Positions 41,737 to 52,900 of a DNA stretch of 64,000 nt are shown in pieces. The stretch is taken from assembly GCA_051294375.1 (NCBI GenBank), contig CM119265.1:14794963-14858962 (forward strand). The letters are read 5' to 3'. The position numbers were made by a program, and so were the translations under genes. Numbering within the stretch: the stretch's first letter is position 1; each line of letters opens with the position of its first letter. The DNA comes from Paraspadella gotoi. Lineage: Eukaryota; Chaetognatha. A model generated the notes under the pieces. It had not been told where the DNA came from. It searched no databases and saw only the letters and a program-made list of their open reading frames with translations.

Positions 41737-42553
41737 GGAGAGATTTTAAAACGGGTCTAAAACTCTTGATTCCTGTTCACCTCCGATGAACTCAAGCGAC
41801 CCAACCCTGTCCCTTCGATTTTCCCGATTTTTCTTTCCGCCAAAAAAAAAAAAAAGAAAGAAAGAAATCCGTGTTAGAATCTTTGATTCGAAAAGACGAT
41901 GACGGAATCCATCAATTTTTCCCGTCGGGTAAGTCGCGGGTTAAGCTTGAGACAATGGCAGAGGGTCGGCGACTTCGTTTATCATTTATTCATTCATTCA
42001 TTTCGTTACAACTGCCCGTCCCCCTTGAAAACGAGAGAACAAAAGGATTCCGGTTTTGTTGGTTGGGGTGGGGGCGGAGGGGGGCGGAAGACTGGGGGGT
42101 GGGGGAGGAGGAGAAAGAGGAGGAGGAGGTGACTCTTTCGAACTTTTTTTTTTATTCGATGCCTGCGTGATTTTTGGGAGAGTAAGCTTGGTAAATTGGT
42201 AAGTTCGGTAAATGGGCGAGATCGGGAAATCGATCTATTAAATCTAAACAGAATCGACGAGAGAATTTTTGATTTAGGAATGACGATGGGTTTAATGTCA
42301 TCTACTAATTTAATCATTGGATGATGAAAATACAAATATAATATATATTTAAATATTATAATTTTATTCTAAAATCTGATGAGAAACAACGAATATACCG
42401 GGTTACCAGGTTACCTGTGTTTTGCCTCAAAACCTAGTTTCAAATTCATTAACCGCTACTCGAAACTGAAAGCCTAAGTTTGGATTTGATGCTCATATTT
42501 ACCGATGATCAATTTGACCATGTTGGTTCTTGTGGCTTCCATTATTTCAACAC
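41307..42553 (-). CDS. Two C-terminal exons of an unidentified gene
   Basis: Exon 42503-42553 (VEIMEATRTNMVKLII) has acceptor TTTTCAG and donor GTAAAT. Terminal exon 41307-41383 (YQLYTRPTRPESPAPQGVFNVGLI, given here in two parts: YQLYTRPTRPES, then PAPQGVFNVGLI) has acceptor TTCAAAG and stop TAA. Phase 1 meets a two-base start exactly. Both acceptors are preceded by long CT tracts on the coding strand (42571-42650 and 41408-41500). The product family is unknown and upstream exons are not established. Confidence 0.45.
41640..41745. repeat. (GA)n microsatellite
   Basis: About 90 bases of GA with few interruptions, in the intron between the two C-terminal exons described at 41307-42553. Confidence 0.9.
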
Positions 42554-42564
42554 CTGAAAAGAGC

Positions 42565-42565
<1 letters not shown>

Positions 42566-42650
<85 letters not shown>
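42566..42650. repeat. (GA)n microsatellite at a splice acceptor
   Basis: About 80 bases of nearly pure GA. On the reverse strand it is a CT tract ending a few bases before the TTTTCAG acceptor at 42554. Confidence 0.9.
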
Positions 42651-42653
<3 letters not shown>

Positions 42654-42654
42654 T

Positions 42655-43500
42655 GTTGAGGGGGAGTGCGAAAATGGTGGGCGATGCTGCACCGAAGGAA
42701 AGAAGGGTAAAGGAGGAAGATAAAGAGGAGGAAAAGGAGTGAGAGGAGGAAGAGGAGGAAGAGCGGGAGGAGGGAGGGCCAGAAGGACGAAATTGATCCA
42801 TTCTTCGCCCAAAGTCCCTTTTTTCTTTTTTCATGCAAATCGAGATGATGGTTACATCAGTGTCGACCGCGAATACCGATTGCCTTCCAACAATGAAGAT
42901 GTTTTACGGCCATATTTCGCCTCCTTTTCTTCGCTTTCTTCCTTTCTTTTTTCCTTTTTTTTTTTCTTCTTTTTTTTTCGGTCTTTCTTTCCTTCTTTGT
43001 TTCTTTCTTTCACGTCACTTTTTTTTTCATTTTCGTTCTTTGATTCTTTATTTTTTCTTTTTCATTTTAAATATACTTTCCTTTCATTTTTACATTTAAT
43101 ATTTTTCTATCTTAATTTTATTCCCATTTTTACTTTTTTTTCTATTTTTTTTCATTTTCTGTTTTCTTTTCTTTTCTCTATTTTTACTTCCCATTTTTTT
43201 TAGATTTTCACTTTTTTTTTCTTCTTTTCTTTTATCCTTTCTTTTCCTCTGCCGTTCTTCTTTATTTCTTTTTCTCCCCTTTTCTCGGTCTCTTTCCTTT
43301 TTCCTCCTTTTGTGTCCCCTATTTTCTCATTAACGCCAGAAAGGCTGCGAGGCGGAGAGGGATACGACGAAAAAAGTAAACCCCCCCTTCTCTGAGGACG
43401 AGGGTGTGGGGCGCGGGTTGGGGGCGTGGGGCCCTGGATCTTGGTTGTGGGTTGAATTGTGGACACAAAGGAATAGCGAGAGGTGAATATCATGCAAGCT
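42655..43500. other. Purine- then T-rich low-complexity region
   Basis: 42655-42790 is GA/GGA-rich; 42930-43320 is a long T-rich stretch with short C/A interruptions. Between them, 42836-42915 (forward frame NRDDGYISVDREYRLPSNNE) is of normal complexity and could be an exon, but no splice sites are convincing. Confidence 0.4.
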
Positions 43501-43858
43501 TTATTGGTTTAGAGATCGGTGCTTGTATTGATTGTATTTATTACTGAAGGGAAGGAGAAAAGCCACTGATGGTTATATGTCCATTGTCGTATTCTTTGTT
43601 TTTTGTCTCTTTAGATAATCGTTCTTTCGTAAGTTCATTCGTTCGTTGCTTAGTTCGTCCATTTGTTCATTCATTCTTTCGACCGTTCGTTCATTCATTC
43701 GTTCCTTAATCTATTCTTTTGTCCAATCGTCTGCTTCGTCGTCGGCCCAAAAGTCCGTCTGTCAGTTGACTTTTTGGTTCGCGCTGTAATCGTTCGTTCG
43801 ACCCTCGACAAGCGATGACGACACCAAAGTAAACAAAGGAAAATAAACAATCACCATG

Positions 43859-43859
<1 letters not shown>

Positions 43860-43907
<48 letters not shown>

Positions 43908-44088
43908 TCTCTTTCTCTTCCTCTCTTCTTCTAAGAAAATTTATTTCAAAAGAGAATTCGTTATTTAATTAATTATTTTCTTTTTCCGTAATCAACTGGC
44001 CTATTTTCTTCATTGTCTTTCAAATTCTATAACCAAACAGTTTTGACTCCTCCCTACTTCAATTGCGGTTTTCAACATGCTTATGACA

Positions 44089-44174
<86 letters not shown>

Positions 44175-44175
44175 C
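43860..44175. repeat. (CT)n at 43860-43920 and (GA)n at 44093-44172
   Basis: The two tracts are about 170 bp apart and complementary, so single strands could fold into a large hairpin. Confidence 0.85.
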
Positions 44176-44179
44176 CGGG

Positions 44180-45200
44180 ACCGGCATAACGCAAGCGTAA
44201 GACGCGACCCGAGCCGCGTAACGCGCGCGGTACTTCACGTCAGTTTACGTCGATCGAACAGGATGGGTCCCATAACGACGAACGCGTCTCGTGAATGATG
44301 ACAAATGGAAGCCTTTTGAAAATGTTTTCAAAGATTCAGTTAGAAATGGCTTTGAAAAAAATGAAAACTCATATTTTGATTAATTGCGCGCGGGACGGAG
44401 GATGAGGAGGGGAAGGAGGGAGGAGGAGGCTGAGGAGGAGGAGGAGTGAGTGTGAAAAGGAGGATGAGGAAAAGAAAAATTGAAACGACGAGTGACAAAA
44501 TTAGAAACTCAAAGCATTCATGAACTTATTTCTGGAAACATGAATCTACCTTTGTTATTCTTTTTATTTTTTTATTTATAGGGTTTGTATGTAACGGAGA
44601 GCGTGTGAGAAACCTATGACGTATGTGTTAATAATTAAGTAATCGCATCTGTTTCAAACGAGAAGTCACGCTCAATTTTGCTCACGAATCTTTTTTACAA
44701 ATGACGAATCCAAATTTTTTTTTTAAATCTCGTCTTGCACATATCTCCCCCCACCCCGCGCTCTGAAAGAAAAAGTTTTCTTTTAACCTCTCACATTCTG
44801 ATTCCTCTCTTTCCTCTCTCGGCTTATTCCCCTTTTCTTTCTTGCGGCGGCTGGGAGCGGCAGCGGCGTCGGCCAGCGCAGCGGCAGCGGCGGCTGCGTG
44901 GCGAGGCCTTCTTGGGAAAAAGGAAAAGTATCGAAGGATGAAGGCGGAGTAAAGCAGAAGAGAAGGCGATAATAAAAGGTAAGGCCATGGCACTTAAGAA
45001 GATGAGAAATTTTCTTCATGCTCTACTTGTCCATTGGCCGATCCTAATGGGAGAGAAGAAAAATTCTGATAGCAACTCCTCTCTACTCTCTCTCTCCTCT
45101 CTCCCGGTCTCTACTCTCATTCTCTCTCTCATCTCTCTTCTCTCTCCTCCCTCTCTCTCCTCTCGTCTCTCTCTCCAAAAGCCGAAGGTAGTTATGAAAA
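44180..45200. other. Unassigned region with GC-rich and CT-rich parts
   Basis: 44180-44300 is unusually rich in CpG (ACGCGCGCGG) and could be a promoter-like patch. 44840-44905 is a GCGGCGGCAGCGG-like run. 45080-45175 is CT-rich. No exon can be supported. Confidence 0.35.
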
Positions 45201-45204
45201 AAAA

Positions 45205-45569
45205 TGTGAGAAAAGCTCTTCAGCGCCGAGTTGTTTCCCGTCAGTTCGACTCCGACGGTTTTTTTTTTTGTTTTGAAGAAGAAAAACGTAATAATATAAC
45301 GCGATTTTTTTTTTCTTCCGCGTAAACAGAAACAAATTATAAGTTGACTCCGACAGAGAGAGAAAAAAAAAATAAAACTGCGCTTTGTCGACTTTTCCCG
45401 TTTCGACTTTAAGTTGGCGCGGGGGTTTTTTCACTACTACCGACGACGGACGATGGCGACGACGACGGACGACGACGACGACGACGAAGTCGTCGTTTTT
45501 CGAAGACGATTTCCTAGTTTTCTTCGTTTTTGGTTTCACATTTTCTCATCCATATCCATCTTTTATCCA

Positions 45570-45606
<37 letters not shown>

Positions 45607-46436
45607 CTCTCTCCTTCTTCTCTCTCTCTCTGTCCGTCTCCTCTCATCTCTCTCCTCTCTCCTCTCTCCTTTTTTCATGGCATCTTTTCGGCTCCAGGGA
45701 CTGAAATCCATCAGCCTCCATTGGCGCCTGTTCCCCTTCATCGCCTTTATTTCCATCTTCGTCGTCGGTCGTCGTCGTCGTCGTCGTCTGTGTCATCGTC
45801 GACATCATCGTCTTCGCCTTCATCTTCTTCTTCGTCGTGATCATCGTCGTCGTTGCCGTCTTCGTCTCTGACCGAATCCTCGGAATCGAAAACGTTCGTG
45901 TCACGCCGGTCGGCATCTCTCGAGACCACGATTTTTTTTATTCCAGAGTTGTCGCCATGCTCGCCTTAAGCATAGTAATTCAGTTAACACGACTAGCGAC
46001 GAACACGGAAAACGAACAACGACGACGAACGAAACTTTCAAAAATGATCTCACAATTTTGGATCCAAGACCCGGTTCGAGTTAAAAAAGTCGTCCGCCAG
46101 AGCGAGCATTCTTTCTTTATCTCTTTCGTAGGCAAGTCCCCGTCAGCTCAATCCCTTGCCTCACCTTCTCACTCACGAACCCACCTTCCTCCAAGGCCCG
46201 ACCCGATGCCCTTCCGACTCTCCCTCTTTCCATCTTCCAAATCATCTCTCTTTTTTTTTTTTCGTTGGATTCATTTCGTTCACAGAGACTCAACCTCGTG
46301 CCGCTTTCATTTCTCCTTTTCATCTCTCTCTTCGCGACTCATCTCATTCTATCATTCATATGGTTTCGTCTTATTCATCCTTTTTTGTCGAGGAAATTTC
46401 CCAGGTGGTGCGGAAAAGGGGCAGGCGGGGGGTGTA
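45205..46436. repeat. Long duplicated block, copy 1
   Basis: It aligns in direct orientation with about 62040-63360 across its full length, including unique-complexity segments such as CTCGGAATCGAAAACGTTCG, CCAGAGCGAGCATTCTTTC and CGAGGAAATTTCCCAGGTGG. Differences are mostly one-base indels and simple-repeat length changes. Both copies end at a GGCGGGGGGT boundary. Confidence 0.85.
45747..45965 (-). CDS. Acidic exon candidate inside the duplicated block
   Basis: The reverse-strand frame reads GEHGDNSGIKKIVVSRDADR, then NVFDSEDSVRDEDGN, then a long Asp/Glu run before the frame shifts in the GTC repeat and continues as DGNKGDEGEQAPMEADGFQS toward 45690. Such acidic tracts occur in many nuclear and calcium-binding proteins, so function cannot be inferred. 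The flanks are of normal complexity, which favours a genuine exon, but splice sites are not clear. Copy 2 near 62600-62900 has further frame breaks. Confidence 0.35.
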   Translation of the reverse strand, partial: GEHGDNSGIKKIVVSRDADRRDTNVFDSEDSVRDEDGNDDDDHDEEEDEGEDDDVDDDTDDDDDDDRRRRWK

Positions 46437-46503
46437 AGGGAAGGGTTGGGGAAGGGTGGCAAAAAACACGGGTAAGTTAAGTGGGGCGGCGGAAGACTGG
46501 TTC

Positions 46504-46653
46504 TCAAAGTGCGGCGTCCTGCGGCGGAGGCGAGTTATCAGGTAGGTTCGGAAACTCTTTGCGTTTCTTCTTCAGCACTTTGAAGCAGTCGACTAGGGAC
46601 ATTATGGCTTTCAGCTTTGTGGTGAAATATTCGTTTGTTTTGTGATTCTGCAT
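46504..46653 (-). CDS. 49-codon terminal exon candidate, unidentified
   Basis: The reverse-strand frame MQNHKTNEYFTTKLKAIMSL continues VDCFKVLKKKRKEFPNLP to a TGA. It is of normal complexity with an amphipathic, Lys-rich middle and a Pro-rich end. An AG acceptor (GACACCAAG) lies two bases upstream of the ATG, so this may be a last exon. A CT tract (46756-46880, reverse strand) lies further upstream. It is shorter than a typical full gene and I do not recognise it. Confidence 0.4.
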   Translation of the reverse strand: MQNHKTNEYFTTKLKAIMSLVDCFKVLKKKRKEFPNLPDNSPPPQDAAL

Positions 46654-46774
46654 ATCTTGGTGTCGAACGCGTAAAAATGTAAAATTTGTGGTGAACTGAG
46701 TTAAGAAGAAAAATTGAGAAAAGAGAGAAAGAGAGATCCGAGAAAAACATAAAAGATGCAGAGAGAGATTGAGA

Positions 46775-46826
<52 letters not shown>

Positions 46827-46881
46827 AGAGGAGGAGAGAGAGAGAGAGAGACAGATGACAAGACAGAGAGACAGAGAGAAG

Positions 46882-46906
46882 NNNNNNNNNNNNNNNNNNN
46901 NNNNNN
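46882..46906. other. N run of 25 bases
   Basis: It directly follows a long GA tract (46756-46881), a likely assembly break at the repeat edge. Confidence 0.95.
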
Positions 46907-46909
46907 ATG

Positions 46910-47690
46910 GTCCGTCGGCTATGTCTGTCCGTCCACGGTCTATCCCACTTACGTTAAAAAATAGCATATAATTTGCCTATTAGCTGGTTGCTCTTTTGTT
47001 CAGACAGAAAAAAAACCTCGCAAATCTCAGGGATTGCTAGAACGCCTTCATGTCACGTCTTGTTATGTCATGTCACGAGAAATACACCTGATAAGGACAG
47101 TCAATGGCCGGCGCCAACACAATTCGATCTTAGACCGTTTCTCTTTTTCATTATTTCTCTCTTTCAACTTCCGCGCAATATTTTTTTTATTTAAAAAGTA
47201 ATAAAAGAAAAACTATTAATAAGAGTAGCTACGTGATTCCAGTTACTCGCCGCCCCTAAGCTCTGTCCAAGACCGAGTATTTCTTATTCTATTGTGCCTT
47301 ATTATTCTTATTTCTCCATAAGTATTTAACTTTTTATTTTTACCGTTCACATAATCACATTTACGATTCACCTTTTCTCTCTCTCGTCTCCTTTCCTCAG
47401 AGATCCTTAGTTCTGCGAGGACTTGATTCCCACCCAATTTTTCCCGATTAAATACTTTTTCACACGTTTTCTTTGATCTTACGAATCTGTTTTATTCACA
47501 TCAATTTTTTTTTTTTCACTCTGTTATTCCTTCTCATCACCAGCTATTTTTGGCTTTTGAGCCCCCCTACTTCTCAACATCCCTTTTCTTTTCAGAACCT
47601 TATACTTATCACACTCGAACCGTTTAAAAAAGAATATGAAATGGAATTAATAAGTATAGTTCATAATTAAGCAGTCACTGAGCATCAGAA
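46910..47690. other. No gene seen
   Basis: AT-rich sequence of normal complexity with short frames only. Confidence 0.4.
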
Positions 47691-47759
47691 TCAGGATGTA
47701 AAATGGCGCGGGTAAACGGCCTTTCCGCATTTAATCCGCCTAAGGCGGCACCTCCTAGA

Positions 47760-48056
47760 GCCTACACTCCCGCTAAATATGACCACTTTGAACGGTTTCA
47801 TAATGTGGATAAGCGAAGTTAGCGACAGATGACTCTCCGCGCAAATTCTTAAACCGCTCCTCTTGCGCAGCCATGGAACGGGTCCCTTGTCTTGGAACCA
47901 GGCTTGAGGTTTTCCACGACCACCAAGGAGGCTTACGGCGTCTCTCACCTCCCGCAGGGTACGGTACCGGGTTGGGATTGAACCGGCTATCCCAACGGTC
48001 ATGAGCTGATGCATACTTCAATATGAGTCACGTCACGACTGAAGCGGGTGAACTTA
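47760..48056 (-). mobile_element. tRNA-derived SINE, diverged reverse-strand copy
   Basis: The reverse complement shows the ordered SINE landmarks: the GTCACGTGACTCATATTG head, GGTTCAATCCC box B within a GGTACC-containing region, the GGCATGGAAAACC equivalent, and CTTATCCACATTATG at the end. It is more diverged than the other copies and lies just before the myosin exon, probably in an intron. Confidence 0.7.
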
Positions 48057-48136
48057 TGCAATTATACCATTATTATTCACAATACCCCCGTAATTTCTCA
48101 CCTTCCCCCCCCGCCTCCCCCATCTTACCTCCAAGA

Positions 48137-48359
48137 TCGGTAAGTTCATCCGGATCCACTTCAAACCCAACTGGAAAATCTCCGGCGGTGATGTAGAAGA
48201 CCCTATTGCTGAGATGAAGTCCCGGCATCACCTTCCAGTTGCCCATCGGAGAGAACTACCACATCTTTTATCAGCTGCTGTCGGAGGCCTTTCCCCACTA
48301 CACGAGGTCATGACCACTCACGCCGGATCGCGGTCGCTGTACCAACTACATCCAACCAG
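48137..48359 (+). pseudogene. Myosin motor-domain exon with frame breaks
   Basis: A pyrimidine-rich acceptor (CCTCCAAG) precedes IGKFIRIHFKPNWKISGGDVE, which in two pieces (IGKFIRIHF, then KISGGDVE) matches the switch I-following segment of myosin heads (SSRFGKFIRIHF...). After a frame change the other frame gives ITFQLPIGENYHIFYQLL, matching the family's ER.YHIFYQL segment, then AFPHYT and a YIQPG end before a GT donor. Two in-frame TGA codons and at least one shift interrupt it. It is either a decayed exon or a real exon damaged by consensus errors. No other myosin exon was found in the window. Confidence 0.7.
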
Positions 48360-48377
48360 GTTTTTTTTTTTGTTTGA

Positions 48378-48578
48378 AGAGAGAGAGAGAGAGGAGAGAG
48401 AGGAGTGAGAGAGAGAGAGAGAGAGAAGGAGAGAGAGAGAAGAGTTATACGGTCATTTATTGTTAAACAAGTAATCCGTGTGGAGGGAAAACAGCCCACG
48501 GGGAAGGCTAGTTTATTTTTGACCTCATAAAAGAACAAATTGAGTTTTTTTTTTTTTAGGGGATCAGTTGTTGTTTAC

Positions 48579-48610
<32 letters not shown>

Positions 48611-48637
48611 GAGGAGAGAGAGAGAGTAGGAGAAGAG

Positions 48638-48668
<31 letters not shown>

Positions 48669-48675
48669 GTGTGTT
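48378..48675. repeat. (GA)n microsatellites
   Basis: GA tracts with small interruptions at 48378-48441 and 48579-48668. Confidence 0.9.
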
Positions 48676-49067
48676 TATGTTTTGTTTCACGAGAACAGAA
48701 GGTTGATATAAGTTTTGTTGTCGTTTGTGGATGGTAAAATAAACTTAGCCACATTAGCCCTTGCTTCGATCACGGTCCAGCAAAAATGAAAGTTTTTAAA
48801 ATATAGTCACGGATTCCACGATTTAAAATCTAATGTAAGATCCAGAGCGGTGATATTGACAATGTTGTTAACCCTCGGTAACTTAGTAACTTCAAGAGTT
48901 TTTTTTATAAAATTAGTTACTAACACGAAATGGCTCGGTGGTTTCATTTCTTCCCTTCGTATTCCTTCGACTTTTTCGTGTTTTTAATCTTTTGGCCAAA
49001 AGAAAGTTTTTTTTTTTTATTTTGCTCGGGAACTCCGTAATGGTGAACCAAAATTGAATGAGGGGAG

Positions 49068-49078
49068 ACCTCTCGCTC

Positions 49079-49125
<47 letters not shown>

Positions 49126-49214
49126 CTCGGTCTCTCTCGCTCTTTCCTCAATAGGAAGACTTGAGTTGGATTCATCGCGCAGGTGTGATTATCAGTCCAT
49201 GAAAGATGAGAAAA

Positions 49215-49296
<82 letters not shown>
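49068..49296. repeat. Facing (TC)n and (GA)n microsatellites
   Basis: TC tract at 49074-49145, ~75-bp unique spacer, GA tract at 49217-49295. They are reverse complements, so they can form a hairpin or slipped structure. Confidence 0.9.
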
Positions 49297-49424
49297 AGTT
49301 GAATAATGAAAAGAGGATCAGTCTTCAAAGCACTAAAAAAAAATGAGGGAAAAGCTCTCTCTCTCGCTTGGCTTCAGCGGCTGGATATAAAAAGAAGATT
49401 GAAGCTTTTCTAGTCAGACCCACT

Positions 49425-49935
49425 ACCCCTCTACCCCCCCCTACTTCCATCTCTCTATCCCATTTTCGTCTTAAAGCCCCTCTCCTATCTCTCCGCTCAC
49501 TCCATAACTTCCATCTCTTAAGCCCCATTTTACCATTTTCTCATCCTTTCTTCATCTCTTAAGCCCCTTCTCCATCTCTCCATCACTCCATCTTCTATCT
49601 CTTTAAGCCCATTATTCTATCTCTCCATCCATCTGTCATCTCTTAAGCCCTTCTCCCATCTCTCCATCACTCCATCTCTTAAGCCCCATTATTCCATATC
49701 ATCTATCCCATCATCCATCTCTTAAAGCCCCCTTTCTCCCCTCCTCCTCATTCCATCCCTCCATTCTTAAGCCATATTCCATCTCTCCATCCTATCTCCA
49801 TCTCTTAAGCCCATTATTCCATCTCTTCATCCCATCTCCATCTCTAAGCCCCTTCTTTATCTCTCCCTCTCCAGTCACTTCATCCCCTCCACTCATCTTA
49901 AGCCCATTTCCACCATCTCTTCTTCCCCCCTCCCC
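49425..49935. repeat. Degenerate pyrimidine-rich satellite (CCATCTCTTAAGCCC)
   Basis: Around ten to twelve irregular units of about 40 bp contain CCATCTCTTAAGCCC and CATCTCTCCATC. No open reading frame persists. Confidence 0.75.
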
Positions 49936-49939
49936 GCCC

Positions 49940-52900
49940 CGCCCGGACACAGCTCTTCAACTCTCGAGCCGGTCGAGACACTTTGGGTTCCGGGAATTCC
50001 GAAGGTCGTTCTGCCCCTGTTGAGGTTGGAAAGGTCAAGAGGTCGATAAGGTCAGAGGTCGAGAGTCAGAGGATCGGGAGGTCAGAGATCGTTGGTCACT
50101 AGATTTGATCTCTTTAACTGAAAAAATAATAACATTTTTTTTATATCGGAGTTTTTGCCTATCGATATTGAGTACATAAAAATGTAGCTAAAAACGATGA
50201 GATCATATTTAGGAGTTTTTGCGTATTTAACAGATAAAATGTAGAAAACTATTATACTACGTAGTATTGTGTATTTAATATAAAAAAAACAAATTAAAGG
50301 GAGGCGATAAAACCTTTGACATTTTGTTTACAGTTTAAATTCGTTTTCATCGAATATTTTGTAGCAGAGTACTGGTGGTTTATTTAAATCTCAGATTCTT
50401 CTAAATCTGATTTACATATTGTTACAATTTCAGAATATTTCTCAATATCGTTTGAATCGGTGTTTAATAAAAATCTTTATTTTACCTTCTACAGATTTTT
50501 TAAATTAAGATTTTCTACTAATGATTTAATTTTAATATACTAATATTATGATATTAATATTTTTTTTACTCTAAGAAGGTTATGAATCAAGTATCCAGTA
50601 TCCAGGCGACATCGTCCAATTAGTCATCGTGACTGTGAATCAGATACGCTAATAATCGTCAAAAGTGAATCTAAATTGGCACGCCTGATATCCGATGGGG
50701 CCTGGTCTACTGGTTAGTGGGGCGGCGGGCCTTTGAAAAGGGGGGCGCCGAAAATGACGGCGCCGGGTTTTAAAGGGCGTCGCCTAGTTCGCGTCCATGG
50801 GCGCCGTTCGAAACCATTTTCACGCCAGGAACTTGAGTCGCGGGTGAATGGATACTTTTCCATCGGAGCGTGAATCTGGAATTCTTCTAGTTTTTTTCTA
50901 CTTTTGCGCAAAGAATAGAGAAGAAATGAGAAGATTAACTTAGGAATTTGTTGGACTGAGTAGTTACATTAAGATGAGATCGCAGGATATTTGAGAGTGA
51001 TCGCGCTCGTGTCATGAAGAATATGTGATGCGCTTGTCAGATGAGGAGATGGTAGATAGAGACAAGAATGTTAGAAAGTAGGCCGCGGACGGTAAAGGAG
51101 ATGAGTTAGATGGGGACGATCAAGGAGAGAGTAGGTGGCGAGAAACTGATATTGGGGGGAAAATATTATGGCTGAGAGCTGAGGGAGAGAATTACGAATA
51201 TTTTAGCAAGGGTGAGACATCGAGAAAGTGAAGAGAGGACCAAGGGGATAGCCGGATATGCAGGTCAGAAAATAGAAACACTATCAGTGGCTGGATTTCA
51301 GTAGGAAAGGATGGAGCAACGCAACCATTAGGTCAGAATCGATGATTGTGAATGCAGGAAAGCGGCCAGACAGTCAAGGGATCTAGTGACAGACGAAAAA
51401 TCGCTCAAGCCAATCCAAAGCGGGTTCGGTTTGCATAGTTGTATGATGCTATGGGAGAGTTGATGGTGTCGCTAATTAGTTAGAGCGGTTAGTATGTGGT
51501 CCCTTAAAGATAGTAATTTGCAGCATTAAATATGGAAGCGCCGGCTGCGAGATGGGAGCGTTTTGGCGGTATGCGTTATCTAGGATGAGGCTGTAAAAAC
51601 AGTATGTCTTTTCTGAGGCGGAGGGAAACAGAAAAAGTCAGTTTTCTTCAGATGAGTTGAATATGCCTGGAGGAATAATAGCTCTTGGCGTTACGAGTAT
51701 GATTAGTACATGTCTTCTGCGACAAAAGTAAGAAATTGTCGTCTATGGAATATGAGGCATACCGAAATCTTACGACCCAGGCCGATGTGCCAGGGGATTA
51801 CAGTATTTGCCTGCTTTTCCGTGAGTATAAAGACACCAACACTGTGGGAATTTTTGTTAATTTATGCGTTCATTTCAAATATGCTATTTAATAGCTAGAT
51901 TAAATATAATAATTGGATGTGCGCTAGTCAGTTTATCGCCGTCGGTAATAATGAAGTAAAAAGAAAATGGACTATGATATAATGGTACCAGACCAAGTAT
52001 ATATTTAACTAGTCCCATTCATTTAATAAACTTATTATTAACCGCCAACTGCTCCATCCCTTTCCTGCACCCCTCACGCCCGTGGCACCATTTTGGCAAT
52101 CCCACGGACTCACTTTCTGTCCGCACTCAGGCCTTGTATTTTCTTTGCCGGATGCTTCGGCAAGCAGGCTCATAACATACGGCTGAGCTTATCCCTATAG
52201 ATCAGATCCAATATGGCCCACTAGAGACAGCCGCAATAGCTTTACAATACTCTAAGACGTGCTCTACAAACAGTCTGCGTTATTCACTTCCCACTCTGCT
52301 ACTCGCTTCTCTCTCTGCAGCTGAAGTGTGTCTATTAATATTTCAAAGAATGAATTATCAATTGTAAATAGAAAAGACCACTCTCCCTTAAGTGATTTAG
52401 ATCGGTAAATACTTATTGTACTCCGGCACTAGCATCTCAAAGATACAAGTGCTGAATGAATTTTATTGGAAATTGGGTACAACCAATAGTAAAAACAAGA
52501 TTATCATTATTTATAATATAGCTATCCTTGCCCTGAATCATTTTGGATGCAGCGCTTTGCTGGTTTTAGGCCTCCTTATACACTCTTACTGAAAGGGATA
52601 ATTGATTATGGCACAGTGCCCTCGCAAGCTTTTCCTCCATTTCCTCAGGAGTTGTGCATCACTGAGTGTACTCGTTTATTCATCGCCCAGAGTTATTAAG
52701 TGGCTTCCCTTCTATCAATGGAGCGAGTGTGGATAAGTAGTTAACAAATTATTTTGTATTCAAAGCAGATGGTTTACAATGTATGCTTTATTCTTGCAGA
52801 TGCGCAAAAAGTAAAATTAACATACTTAACATTATTATGATGGACAATGCTTTGCTATAAATGAAGTAAATCAAAAGTTGAGCGGCCATAAAAAACATAT

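Noticed and set aside
50695-50780. tRNA-Glu-like gene
   Set aside because: Only the A-box-like half matches; there is no box B or acceptor stem.
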